Source: Lachnospiraceae bacterium
GTDB lineage: Bacteria > Bacillota_A > Clostridia > Lachnospirales > Lachnospiraceae
Length of the DNA: 11,767 nucleotides
NCBI GenBank assembly: GCA_017960415.1
Contig: JAGCZE010000276.1
Coordinates: 1-11,767, forward strand
Direction: 5' to 3'
Shown: positions 1 through 6,997 of the stretch, one piece after another
Layout: each line of letters starts with the position of its first letter
Position numbering within the stretch: the stretch's first letter is position 1
Made by a program: the position numbers and the translations under genes
The notes under the pieces: model-generated
The model's database searches: none
Told to the model about the DNA's origin: nothing
What the model saw: the letters and a program-made list of their open reading frames with translations, nothing else

Positions 1-2891
1 ATCACCTTGACCGCATCATCTACTCTCGACCTGACCGTATCTCCGTTTACTACGATATCGTTGAAGGCATTGCTCATCTCGCGTTCAAGCATGTAGCTGC
101 CGAGAAGTCTCGGCGCTTCAAGTATCGCTTCGGCCTGCTCGAGTATGATATCCTTGTCCGAGGTCGGATAAGGAAGGAGCCTGAAGGCCTCGAGATTGGC
201 CGTAGGCCAGATATATTCATCTCCGTACATGATCTGGAGCATCTGTCCGAATTCAGCCTGAACCTCCGTGGAGGACCACCAGTCCATGAAATCCCATGCC
301 TGCTGCTCTCTCCGGTCGTTGGAAGAGAACATGACTGTCGACTCAGCGCCTCCCGACATGAAGCGGTTCACGACGCCGGTCGTTTCATCATATACACCCG
401 GTATCGGTGCGATAGACCACGCATTGGCGATCTCCGGAGCCGCATTCAATATCAGGTTGTAGGAGTTGAAATCCGCAATACCCATTGCCAGATCGCCGTT
501 TCTGAAGTGCTGGTAGAAGTTCGGCACATCAACAGGCAGATCGTACAACGTGAACAGTTCTGTCAGTTCCGTGAAACCGTATACGGTTCTTTCACTGTCA
601 AGCATCAGCTCAAGGGCTGTCTTTCCGTACAGGACGCCGCCGTTCTGGAACACGATGGGCGTAGTAGCATGGAAGTTTCGCATGCCCGACATGGACGCCG
701 AAGGATAAAATACATTCAGTCCTCTCATCTGCAGATCCGGAAGCATCGCTATCAGGTCGTCAAGCGTATCGGGAGCTTTCAGACCCAGCTTGTCGAGGAT
801 GTCCGTCCTGCAGAACAATACATAGAAGTTCATTGTTTCGGGCAGCGAATACAGCCCGTCTCCGACTACCGAAGGTACCAGTATGCCGTCGCTGTAACGG
901 CCGAAGACTTCTTTATAATTGTCAAATTTCGTCATGTCGACGAGAGCTCCCCTGATGGCAAGTTCAAACGGGATCGAATAATTGATGCCCGTGGCGATAT
1001 CGGGTGTATCCCCCGAAGCATTTGAAAGTATCAGCTTCTGCGCATCGGTCATCAGTGATAAGTCAACCTGTATGCCTGTTGCGGGGGTAAAGCTGTCATC
1101 GATCATCTTCTGCATGATCTCGACATACTGACGCGGGCGGTTTACCCACACCTGGATATGTGAGGGATCGGTGTTGCTCGAAGAATACGATTGTCCGAAG
1201 AATGAATAGAAGAATCTTCCGATCTTCTGTTTTATTGATGCGAAGAACCCGAGTCCGCCGGGCAGCTTCGTGCCGCTCTGGCAGATATATATCCTGTCGA
1301 TGGCAATGTTGTTGTCATTGATCAGATCAACGAAATTCGCTATCTGTGTGTTGATGGAATTTGAACTGGTTGAGAGCTCGTCTACGCGGTATACAAGGTC
1401 GTTAGGCTCTTCAGCCAGAGTTTTCAGCTGTTTTGCCGCGATCAGAAGATACGAGAAAGCAGCTACCTTTTCGGGATCGTCGGTGCCGACGTAAACGCCT
1501 GCCTTCTTTGTAATGTCATAGAGCCTGTCTACCCAGTTCTGCATGGTTTCGGCAACCCCGGGTATATATCTTGTGATACGCAGATCTCTGTATTTATCTT
1601 TGTTGGTACCCGCAACCTTCTTGACTTCCAGCGACATGTCACTGATCTCGTTGATCAGTTTGTCGACCTCCTCAAGCGCGTATCTGACCGGATCTGCGCT
1701 GATCGTCATTGATATCGTATGCTCACCGGCTCCGAGATATACGCTGAGTTCCTTTCCGTTGTCATCCGTAAGCTTCTCGGTCCGGTATTTTGTCGTGTAT
1801 TCCATCGGATAGTTCTCAAATTCCGAATTGGGGATCTGTCCGTCGATCTTATAATTGATAAATACCGGAAATCCGTTTTTCTCGGATTGTCTGTAATTGA
1901 GCGCAATGTTGTAGTTCCCGGCTTTTTCGATATCAAACCGGTATGTGATCGTCTGCCCGGCTTCATTGAAGCTGGCTTCATCAACCGTGTTAAGCCTTGT
2001 TTCTTTTATGTAAGTGGGAGTGATCGCTGTGTCGTACTCGCCGACCGCATGGATCGAAGAATCGTTCCGCAAATAAAACTCTTCGGCTTCGATCGTGATC
2101 AGCTCATCGCCGTCCGCCGGCTGCGAACCGGTATATTCCGCAGGCTCATATGGAGCCGAAAGTGTCAGATTGCCGAGAAGGAAATGACCTTCCTTTATCC
2201 CGATCGTAAATGTATGTGTTCCTGCGGCGAGCTCAACCATAAGAGGTGAACTGTACCTGTAGCTTGAATCCGAAAGTTCCTTGTATTCCCATTGTTTGAG
2301 CTTGTCGGGCATTACCACGATCTCATTGCCGTACCTGTCAATACTCTTTTCGGACCTTGAGGCCCAGGTAGTCTCAAATTTCAGGCTTCTGGCTTCATAA
2401 AAGGGATATGCGCCGTCGATCATCAGTGAAAGCTCTATCGGAAGTATCGATTCATCATAGGAAAGGTAGTCAAAACCGATGAAGTACAGGCCGTTCTGCG
2501 GAACCTCCACGTTCATCTCAAATGAATCCCCGGCTTCTACCTTTACCGCGTTGCTCCCATAGCCAAAGGTATCATCCGCAAGGAATGCCTTGCCTGCCTC
2601 ATCAATGCAGCTTTCAAGCTCCAGGACGTGATCGCTTCCCGTGTATTTCGGATATCTGTATCCGGCACTTACATTGGTATAATTGTGTGTCAGACGCTCA
2701 CTTGAAAGTGTCCCGGTTACGGAATCGATGATCGCAGCAGCATTGCTTCCGGCTGATGAGGCTTTATCAGTCGAAGCAGCCGATGTATCTGACGCCTTAT
2801 CACCGGCATATGCGCCAAAAGGAAGTGCCGTCGTCAACGTAAATACGCCTGCCAGCAACAATGCAACGGCTTTTTTCGCTTTTCCTTTCAT
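1..2891 (-). CDS. Large secreted ABC-transporter solute-binding protein (3' end off the window)
   Basis: 963 codons are visible, open to the left edge. Start ATG at 2891 has GGGAGG (2903-2908) 11 nt upstream. A lysine-rich N-terminus and hydrophobic stretch end in AYA|GD near residues 28-30, a type I signal peptide. No lipobox cysteine is present, unusual for a Gram-positive binding protein. Residues about 87-244 and 260-398 are beta-rich and look like carbohydrate-binding sandwich domains (second holds ITIEAEEF and NYNIALNYR). About 400-575 is mainly helical. From about 576 a bacterial extracellular solute-binding (SBP_bac_1-like) domain begins (HIQVWVNRPRQ, then ATGIQVDLS, GDTPDIATG, DILDKLGL, AWDFMDWW). 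Family knowledge: such proteins deliver oligosaccharides to MalF/MalG-type permeases, which would lie beyond the left edge. The sugar is unknown. Frame was spot-checked in several places and shows no stop. Confidence 0.88.
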   Translation of the reverse strand, partial: MKGKAKKAVALLLAGVFTLTTALPFGAYAGDKASDTSAASTDKASSAGSNAAAIIDSVTGTLSSERLTHNYTNVSAGYRYPKYTGSDHVLELESCIDEAGKAFLADDTFGYGSNAVKVEAGDSFEMNVEVPQNGLYFIGFDYLSYDESILPIELSLMIDGAYPFYEARSLKFETTWASRSEKSIDRYGNEIVVMPDKLKQWEYKELSDSSYRYSSPLMVELAAGTHTFTIGIKEGHFLLGNLTLSAPYEPAEYTGSQPADGDELITIEAEEFYLRNDSSIHAVGEYDTAITPTYIKETRLNTVDEASFNEAGQTITYRFDIEKAGNYNIALNYRQSEKNGFPVFINYKIDGQIPNSEFENYPMEYTTKYRTEKLTDDNGKELSVYLGAGEHTISMTISADPVRYALEEVDKLINEISDMSLEVKKVAGTNKDKYRDLRITRYIPGVAETMQNWVDRLYDITKKAGVYVGTDDPEKVAAFSYLLIAAKQLKTLAEEPNDLVYRVDELSTSSNSINTQIANFVDLINDNNIAIDRIYICQSGTKLPGGLGFFASIKQKIGRFFYSFFGQSYSSSNTDPSHIQVWVNRPRQYVEIMQKMIDDSFTPATGIQVDLSLMTDAQKLILSNASGDTPDIATGINYSIPFELAIRGALVDMTKFDNYKEVFGRYSDGILVPSVVGDGLYSLPETMNFYVLFCRTDILDKLGLKAPDTLDDLIAMLPDLQMRGLNVFYPSASMSGMRNFHATTPIVFQNGGVLYGKTALELMLDSERTVYGFTELTELFTLYDLPVDVPNFYQHFRNGDLAMGIADFNSYNLILNAAPEIANAWSIAPIPGVYDETTGVVNRFMSGGAESTVMFSSNDRREQQAWDFMDWWSSTEVQAEFGQMLQIMYGDEYIWPTANLEAFRLLPYPTSDKDIILEQAEAILEAPRLLGSYMLEREMSNAFNDIVVNGDTVRSRVDDAVKV

Positions 2892-3055
2892 AATGTTATC
2901 ATCCTCCCGGGTTAGCTTGTCCTCTTCTTTCGATCAGAAACTCATTTCATTTGTTGTACAAAGTTAGTAAAAAGTAAAAAGCAGTTTTTCTTTTAGAATT
3001 TGTTTAAATTTACTGAGAGTTTCAAGATGAACAGCCTTGTGTTTTAGTATATTTT

Positions 3056-3085
3056 AAAATAAAACTGATTTTTTTCATGTGTAAA
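3056..3085 (-). promoter_or_regulatory. Candidate promoter for the solute-binding protein gene
   Basis: Read on the minus strand, TTTACA (3080-3085) is followed after 18 bp by TATTTT (3056-3061). This would give a leader of roughly 160 nt. The AT-rich context yields many near matches, so this is the best of several weak options. Confidence 0.3.
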
Positions 3086-3113
3086 ACTAAAATACTATAT
3101 TTTTTACTAAAAT

Positions 3114-3156
3114 GCAATAGCAATTTTCATAATCAACTAATTTTTTTTGCTATAGC
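3114..3156. repeat. Inverted repeat in the AT-rich leader
   Basis: GCAATAGCAA (3114-3123) and TTGCTATAGC (3147-3156) are inverted copies matching at 9 of 10 positions, separated by 23 AT-rich bases. The right arm is followed by TTTT on the plus strand. It could be an operator, a hairpin in the leader, or a weak plus-strand terminator; no plus-strand gene precedes it, so the terminator reading is least likely. Confidence 0.5.
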
Positions 3157-3209
3157 TTTTGGATATATTTCATAAATTGTTTTAATATTTCTTAATGTTT
3201 TGAATGTTT

Positions 3210-3245
3210 GCTTAGGGAAAAGTTTAGGGAAAGGTTTAGGTGAAA
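3210..3245. repeat. Three tandem 12-bp repeats
   Basis: Three consecutive 12-mers read GCTTAGGGAAAA, GTTTAGGGAAAG and GTTTAGGTGAAA. They sit between the terminator of the SPFH operon and the leader of the binding-protein gene. The last unit overlaps TGAAAATGATTACA (3241-3254), one mismatch from the catabolite-response consensus TGWNANCGNTNWCA. Function is unknown. Confidence 0.7.
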
Positions 3246-3265
3246 ATGATTACATATTCCTGCGT

Positions 3266-3302
3266 AAAAAGAGAAAGAACCGCTGCTCAAACCGAGCAGC
3301 GG
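3266..3302 (-). terminator. Rho-independent terminator of the SPFH operon
   Basis: A perfect 9-bp GC-rich stem (CCGCTGCTC at 3280-3288 with GAGCAGCGG at 3294-3302) closes a 5-nt loop. On the minus strand it is followed by a pyrimidine tract, TTCTTTCTCTTTTT. It lies about 75 bp after the stop of the 56-aa gene and ends the minus-strand operon. The plus-strand side has no T run. Confidence 0.88.
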
Positions 3303-3375
3303 CCCCTGTGATGAACCCATATTGATCTGTAACATACCCATTGTTCAGCTGTGAAATACCACTGTATTCAAGTGG

Positions 3376-3546
3376 TCAGCGTTTTACAGGCGGATGAAGA
3401 TCCCAGTCGGGGAAACAATTGGCGAAGCCTTCAAGATTCTGCGTAAGTACGATCTTTTCGCGCTCTTTGGCTTCTTTGTCCTCCTGTCCGAACATAGCAT
3501 CAAGCTCATCCATCTCGTCAAGATCCATTGTCTCGTTATTATCCAT
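3376..3546 (-). CDS. 56-aa acidic small protein, last gene of the SPFH operon
   Basis: ATG at 3546 is preceded by GGAGG with a 5-nt spacer, a strong ribosome site. The stop is TGA at 3376-3378. The N-terminal 30 residues are dominated by Asp, Glu and Met (MDLDEMDELDAMFG, then a Lys/Glu-rich helix-like stretch). The C-terminus carries a compact aromatic-proline motif, CFPDWDLHPPVKR. No signal peptide or membrane segment is visible, so it should be cytoplasmic. It starts 95 nt after the 553-aa gene and is followed by the operon terminator, which supports co-transcription. I do not recognise the family. The acidic head plus conserved-looking tail suggests a short interaction partner or regulator of the complex encoded upstream; this is inference. 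Confidence 0.75.
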   Translation of the reverse strand: MDNNETMDLDEMDELDAMFGQEDKEAKEREKIVLTQNLEGFANCFPDWDLHPPVKR

Positions 3547-3622
3547 ATTAGCCTCCGGAAAAAATGAATTTAATGTAATGTGTCCGATGCCCGCTGTACA
3601 GCCATATTATCCGGCGATCATG

Positions 3623-3654
3623 CGATCGGGCAATAATACTATCAGGCAATAATA
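3623..3654. repeat. 16-bp tandem duplication spanning a stop codon
   Basis: Two adjacent 16-mers (3623-3638 and 3639-3654) match at 14 of 16 positions, sharing GGCAATAATA. The right copy covers the last codons and the TGA (3642-3644) of the 553-aa gene; the left copy lies just past the stop. Confidence 0.7.
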
Positions 3655-5303
3655 TCCTTCAGCGGTTCTTCGTTGAACTCTCTTACCTTGTTCCTTGCAC
3701 TGTCCCACTCGGTCATGGTTGCGGCAATCCTGCCCTTTCCGGCAGTGATCGAAGCGTCATAATTCTGGTTGATCTGTGTCCTGAGTGCATCGGTGTCCTT
3801 TTTGGTCTTGAACATCTTGTATGCAAGCCAGCCTCCTGCGCCCAATGCGGCAAGGCCGAGAGGCCATGCCACGAACAGAAGGATCAGGCCTGCAACGCCT
3901 GCAGCTATCGCACCGTACATCTGTATTTTTTCATTATTGTTCACGGTTGCGTCAAGCTCCGCTTTCCTGCGATTATTCATAAAGCCTTCATAATCCTTCA
4001 TGAGCTGGGGTGTATTGCTTCCGTCGGAGCTCTTGCCGGACCATTCGTCGATGTTCAGCGTGATCTCCTCGGGGAATCCGGATCTCTTCTCCTCAATGTA
4101 AGCCGTATAGCCCTTCTTGATATAATTACCGAGGAAGGCCACTGCCGTCTTTTTCTCCGAAGGAGCCTCATTCTCCGAAACTATGACCTTCGTCATCTGC
4201 TGTACCAGATTCAGCGTATTCTCCTTACGCAGGCGCTTTTCCTCTTCAATCTCGTCCCTGGCTCTTTCCTCGTTGCCTCTGTATTCCTTGACCTTTCTCC
4301 AGTATCTTTCCTCATTTCTCAGATCCAGCTCGGCATCATCAAACCTGCTTACAAGATTTATCAGCTGATGATCGATCTTTTTCTTCAGAACATCGGTATT
4401 CACATCCCAGTCGATTATCTTGCTGAACTTCTCGTGTATGCTGTCTACCGAATCAATACGTCCGATATAATCATCAATGCGGCGGTATTCGGAAACATTG
4501 CTCTTCATCTCGGGATAGTTCTGAGAGGTATCCCGTTTGAAGCGTTCACAATATGCCTTCCATGTTCCGGTCTGCTCATCCTCGAATGCCTGCCCGCTCT
4601 CCTTTATCTCATTCATCCATTTATTGATGTAATCATCGCAAATATGCTTCTCGTCCTTACCGAATACTCCGTTTACATATGCGTCGATGTACGTAAATGT
4701 ACCCTCGGAGAAATTGGCCGAATCCTGATTCGCAAAATAAAGGGACAGCCATTCATAGCAGGTCGAAACCCTGTTATTTCTGCGACAGATCAGCGCCATA
4801 ACAAGGGCGGTCTTTTCTTCGTCACGCTTTACTGCTTCGGCAATAGCCCTGTTTGCAAGATCCTGATCATTGCCGATCCAGGCCGAAACCGCAACCAGAC
4901 AGGGCGCCAGCCAGTAATTCGGGGTCGAGATCATGATCTGCTCCGTAACATTTGCTATCGTAGTCTTCTTGACAAGCGCAAGGTCGGTGGCCTGAAGCAC
5001 ACCGATCATAGTTTCGCGAACATTGTCATATTTACCGAACTTCTGAATGATCTCCTGCCTGATGCTGACAAGTTCGGTCTGCGCCTGCTGGAACGCCGCA
5101 TTCTGCCGCTGTTCGCTGATCATTATCTGAAAATCCTGTGCCAGTCTGACCAGCTTGCTGTCAACCTGACCAACCGAGTAATTCAGTGAGCCTAAGTTTC
5201 TGTTGATCGTTTCAGCGATGTTGCCGAGCTCTGCAGTCAGCCTCTCGACAGTATCAATCCTTCTTTCAAGGGCATATATATCCGATTGTGTTACTTCACC
5301 CAT
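3642..5303 (-). CDS. 553-aa coiled-coil protein with C-terminal membrane hairpin
   Basis: ATG at 5303 follows AGGAGG with a 5-nt spacer, 32 nt after the zinc-ribbon gene. Residues about 5-90 are heptad-like and rich in Glu, Gln and Leu (probable coiled coil). About 120-215 is helical and repeat-like (AWIGNDQDLANRAIAEAV), possibly TPR-type. About 270-375 is another charged helical region with dense Glu/Arg. Residues about 462-496 form a hydrophobic, Gly/Ala-rich stretch long enough for two short membrane segments around a WPLG turn. A basic KMFKTKK and a helical tail of about 55 residues follow. No signal peptide is seen, so most of the chain should be cytoplasmic, with the hairpin anchoring it. 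Family not recognised. By position and shape it may be a membrane-bound scaffold or sensor working with the SPFH protein (inference). Confidence 0.85.
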   Translation of the reverse strand: MGEVTQSDIYALERRIDTVERLTAELGNIAETINRNLGSLNYSVGQVDSKLVRLAQDFQIMISEQRQNAAFQQAQTELVSIRQEIIQKFGKYDNVRETMIGVLQATDLALVKKTTIANVTEQIMISTPNYWLAPCLVAVSAWIGNDQDLANRAIAEAVKRDEEKTALVMALICRRNNRVSTCYEWLSLYFANQDSANFSEGTFTYIDAYVNGVFGKDEKHICDDYINKWMNEIKESGQAFEDEQTGTWKAYCERFKRDTSQNYPEMKSNVSEYRRIDDYIGRIDSVDSIHEKFSKIIDWDVNTDVLKKKIDHQLINLVSRFDDAELDLRNEERYWRKVKEYRGNEERARDEIEEEKRLRKENTLNLVQQMTKVIVSENEAPSEKKTAVAFLGNYIKKGYTAYIEEKRSGFPEEITLNIDEWSGKSSDGSNTPQLMKDYEGFMNNRRKAELDATVNNNEKIQMYGAIAAGVAGLILLFVAWPLGLAALGAGGWLAYKMFKTKKDTDALRTQINQNYDASITAGKGRIAATMTEWDSARNKVREFNEEPLKDIIA

Positions 5304-5335
5304 AACTACCTCCTGTCTGATGTATTGTTTTTTAA

Positions 5336-6139
5336 TTACAGAGCGCTTTCGTATTTACTCTTCAGTTTGCTGTACGCTCCGAGGAATTTTGATTTGAATT
5401 CGCTTTCGCGCATCGCCGCAAGAACCTTTCCGACGTTCAGCACATAATGCTCGAAATAATGTCTTGATGCGGCTTTCATATCAAATGAATTGCGAACTGC
5501 AGGCGAATCGGGATTGCTGTCGATGGACTTCAGCAGCGAATAACATGTTTTGGGGATATTGCAATGCTCCGCCAATTCGATATACATATCCAGCAGATTC
5601 CCGCTCAGATAATCCGAAGATGCCCTGCGCGGTATCATATTGGGGCATATCTTCTCAATGAACTGCGACAGCTCGTCTATATCCTCGTCGGCCTGCATAT
5701 TGACGGCGATCACTTCAATCACGTCCTCTTCATAATCGCACAGGCGGTAATCCGAGGAAACAAACAGTTCCGCAAGATCCCTGATCTCATCGCCTTCCAC
5801 ATCTTCGGTTTTCTTTATCTTTTCGAAAAATGCCTTTAACGCACCGTTCTTTTTTTCCTCAAATTCATTATAATAAGCCATTATGTACATCGCCGGCACA
5901 TTGTCCATGGACACATTGAGCACATCCATGGCGAAATTGTGCGCTTCGGCGTAACGGGCTTCTTTAAAGAACTTGATGGCATTCTGCTTTCCAAACAGGA
6001 CCTTGCCGTTCCTGTTCAGGGTCGCTCTTGAGTACTGCTGCGAATTTCCGCACTGGTTGCAGTACAGGATCCTTGTTTTGGGATCAAATACAACATTCGT
6101 GCTGCCGCAGCCGTTACATTTTAATCCAGCCTCGTCCAT
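5336..6139 (-). CDS. Soluble protein with N-terminal TFIIB-like zinc ribbon (YdjG-like in part)
   Basis: The start is taken as ATG at 6139, with AGAGG five nt upstream; an in-frame GTG at 6145 with GGAG upstream is the alternative and would add two residues. The product is 267 aa. Cys8-X2-Cys11 and Cys27-X2-Cys30 around NVVFDPKTRILY form a classic zinc ribbon. The remaining 235 residues are helical and polar with no membrane segment. They resemble a repeat-type scaffold (RYAEAHNFAMDVL is TPR-like). The gene starts 19 nt after the four-helix membrane protein gene. B. subtilis YdjG also begins with a TFIIB-type ribbon, but that protein is described as membrane-bound, so equivalence is only partial. 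The ribbon probably mediates protein contacts rather than DNA binding (inference). Confidence 0.82.
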   Translation of the reverse strand: MDEAGLKCNGCGSTNVVFDPKTRILYCNQCGNSQQYSRATLNRNGKVLFGKQNAIKFFKEARYAEAHNFAMDVLNVSMDNVPAMYIMAYYNEFEEKKNGALKAFFEKIKKTEDVEGDEIRDLAELFVSSDYRLCDYEEDVIEVIAVNMQADEDIDELSQFIEKICPNMIPRRASSDYLSGNLLDMYIELAEHCNIPKTCYSLLKSIDSNPDSPAVRNSFDMKAASRHYFEHYVLNVGKVLAAMRESEFKSKFLGAYSKLKSKYESAL

Positions 6140-6158
6140 AAACACCTCTATGCTCCGT

Positions 6159-6851
6159 TCACTTTACCGACATCTGCATTGCATTACGTTCCGACCAAAG
6201 TTTTCCGGCAGATGTTATCATATTGATGATCTCCGTTTTGTCGCTGCCTGCATCGATCGCACCGCGAATGCCGCGAAGCTTCTCAATGAATTCGGTTTCA
6301 AGCTCTTCGGTAAATGACTGGGAGGTATTGTTTCCCAGGTCAACCTTTTCCTTTAAGCCGCGAAGCGCCTTCTTGATGTCCTGATCGTCGGAAATGCTCA
6401 TGATACCGGCAATCATGGCCGATGCCACCTGTTTGTTGTTCTTCTTTGCATTCAGAAGTTCGGTCTTGGCAGAAACGCCGTTAGCATATCTCCATGCCGC
6501 AAAGATCACAAGTGCAGAAATGAGCAGCAGCAGAATATTTAAGCCTATCAGCAGTTCTCCGGATGCGCTTTCTCCCATTACCATAAAAGCGATATTCAGA
6601 CCCAAAGATACGAACATATAACAAAACGCGCATACAGTCGGTATAAAATCGACTTCTTCGGTCCTGGCGCCTTTTTTCCTGAACAAAAACAGGTATACAA
6701 ACGTTACTGCCACTGCAATGATGCCGAATACGAAGCCGCCCCAGAAGCAGAAACCGGCTTTCATCGAATCGGGCAGGAGCAGGCCGACCACTACCCAGAT
6801 GAGAACTATGATGATCCCGATAAGGGCTGTTGATTTTATATTTTTAAGCAT
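6159..6851 (-). CDS. Four-helix integral membrane protein with cytoplasmic tail (YdjH-like position)
   Basis: 230 aa. ATG at 6851 has GGGAGG eight nt upstream. Hydrophobic segments lie at about residues 8-26, 31-56, 69-92 and 98-121. Between the second and third is a basic loop, RKKGARTEE, which predicts a cytoplasmic face there and puts both termini inside. Residues about 125-230 are polar and helical (KKALRGLKEKVDLG, TEFIEKLRGIRGAID). No catalytic motif is visible. The gene sits between the SPFH and zinc-ribbon genes, as the membrane protein does in B. subtilis ydjGHI, so it may be the membrane anchor that recruits the SPFH protein. Primary-sequence homology to YdjH was not checked. Confidence 0.85.
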   Translation of the reverse strand: MLKNIKSTALIGIIIVLIWVVVGLLLPDSMKAGFCFWGGFVFGIIAVAVTFVYLFLFRKKGARTEEVDFIPTVCAFCYMFVSLGLNIAFMVMGESASGELLIGLNILLLLISALVIFAAWRYANGVSAKTELLNAKKNNKQVASAMIAGIMSISDDQDIKKALRGLKEKVDLGNNTSQSFTEELETEFIEKLRGIRGAIDAGSDKTEIINMITSAGKLWSERNAMQMSVK

Positions 6852-6880
6852 GTATTATTCCTCCCGCAGGTTCACAGACC

Positions 6881-6997
6881 TTACTTTCGTTTATTTACAG
6901 GCTTTACCCGTTTTTCACTTTTACTCCCGTTTTATTTACAGGCTTTACCCGTATTTTAACAGATTTTCACTTCCGTTTTACTTACAGCCTTTCTCCG
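6881..6997. repeat. Degenerate tandem repeat spanning the SPFH gene stop codon
   Basis: Three head-to-tail copies of a unit of about 41-45 bp: 6881-6911 (partial), 6912-6952 and 6953-6997. The two left copies share an exact 22-base block (6890-6911 and 6931-6952). The third is diverged, and its right-hand part is the last codons plus TAA (6982-6984) of the SPFH gene. TTTTCACTT also recurs between units. The result is an unusually long spacer of 130 nt inside an otherwise compact operon. Confidence 0.78.

Larger units (their letters stand above)
2892..3261. other. AT-rich gene-free leader upstream of the solute-binding protein gene
   Basis: About 370 bases without a credible gene. The stretch from about 2950 to 3200 is visibly much richer in A and T than the flanking genes. 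It must hold the promoter of the minus-strand binding-protein gene. ACTAAAAT occurs at 3086-3093 and again at 3106-3113, exactly 20 bp apart on the same strand, with an inverted TTTTAGT at 3042-3048. These could be regulator half-sites or chance in AT-rich DNA. Confidence 0.6.

Noticed and set aside
507..1025. 172-codon plus-strand open frame opposite the solute-binding protein
   Set aside because: The minus strand gives a coherent secreted binding protein across the whole interval; the plus-strand frame is an antisense by-product. The same applies to 1719-2249.
3210..3245. Telomere-like CCCTAAA repeats
   Set aside because: The minus-strand resemblance to plant telomere repeats is superficial; the unit is 12 bp, occurs three times and lies between ordinary bacterial genes.
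3358..3376. Hairpin ACCACT/AGTGGT overlapping the 56-aa gene's stop
   Set aside because: Only six base pairs and no T run; the stronger terminator is at 3266-3302.
4368..5189. 273-codon plus-strand open frame opposite the 553-aa gene
   Set aside because: It is antisense to a gene with a strong ribosome site, has no good ribosome site of its own, and its translation has no domain-like pattern. It is a shadow of the real frame.
6881..6997. CRISPR-like array
   Set aside because: The units are head-to-tail without unique spacers and one lies inside a gene end; no cas gene is present.
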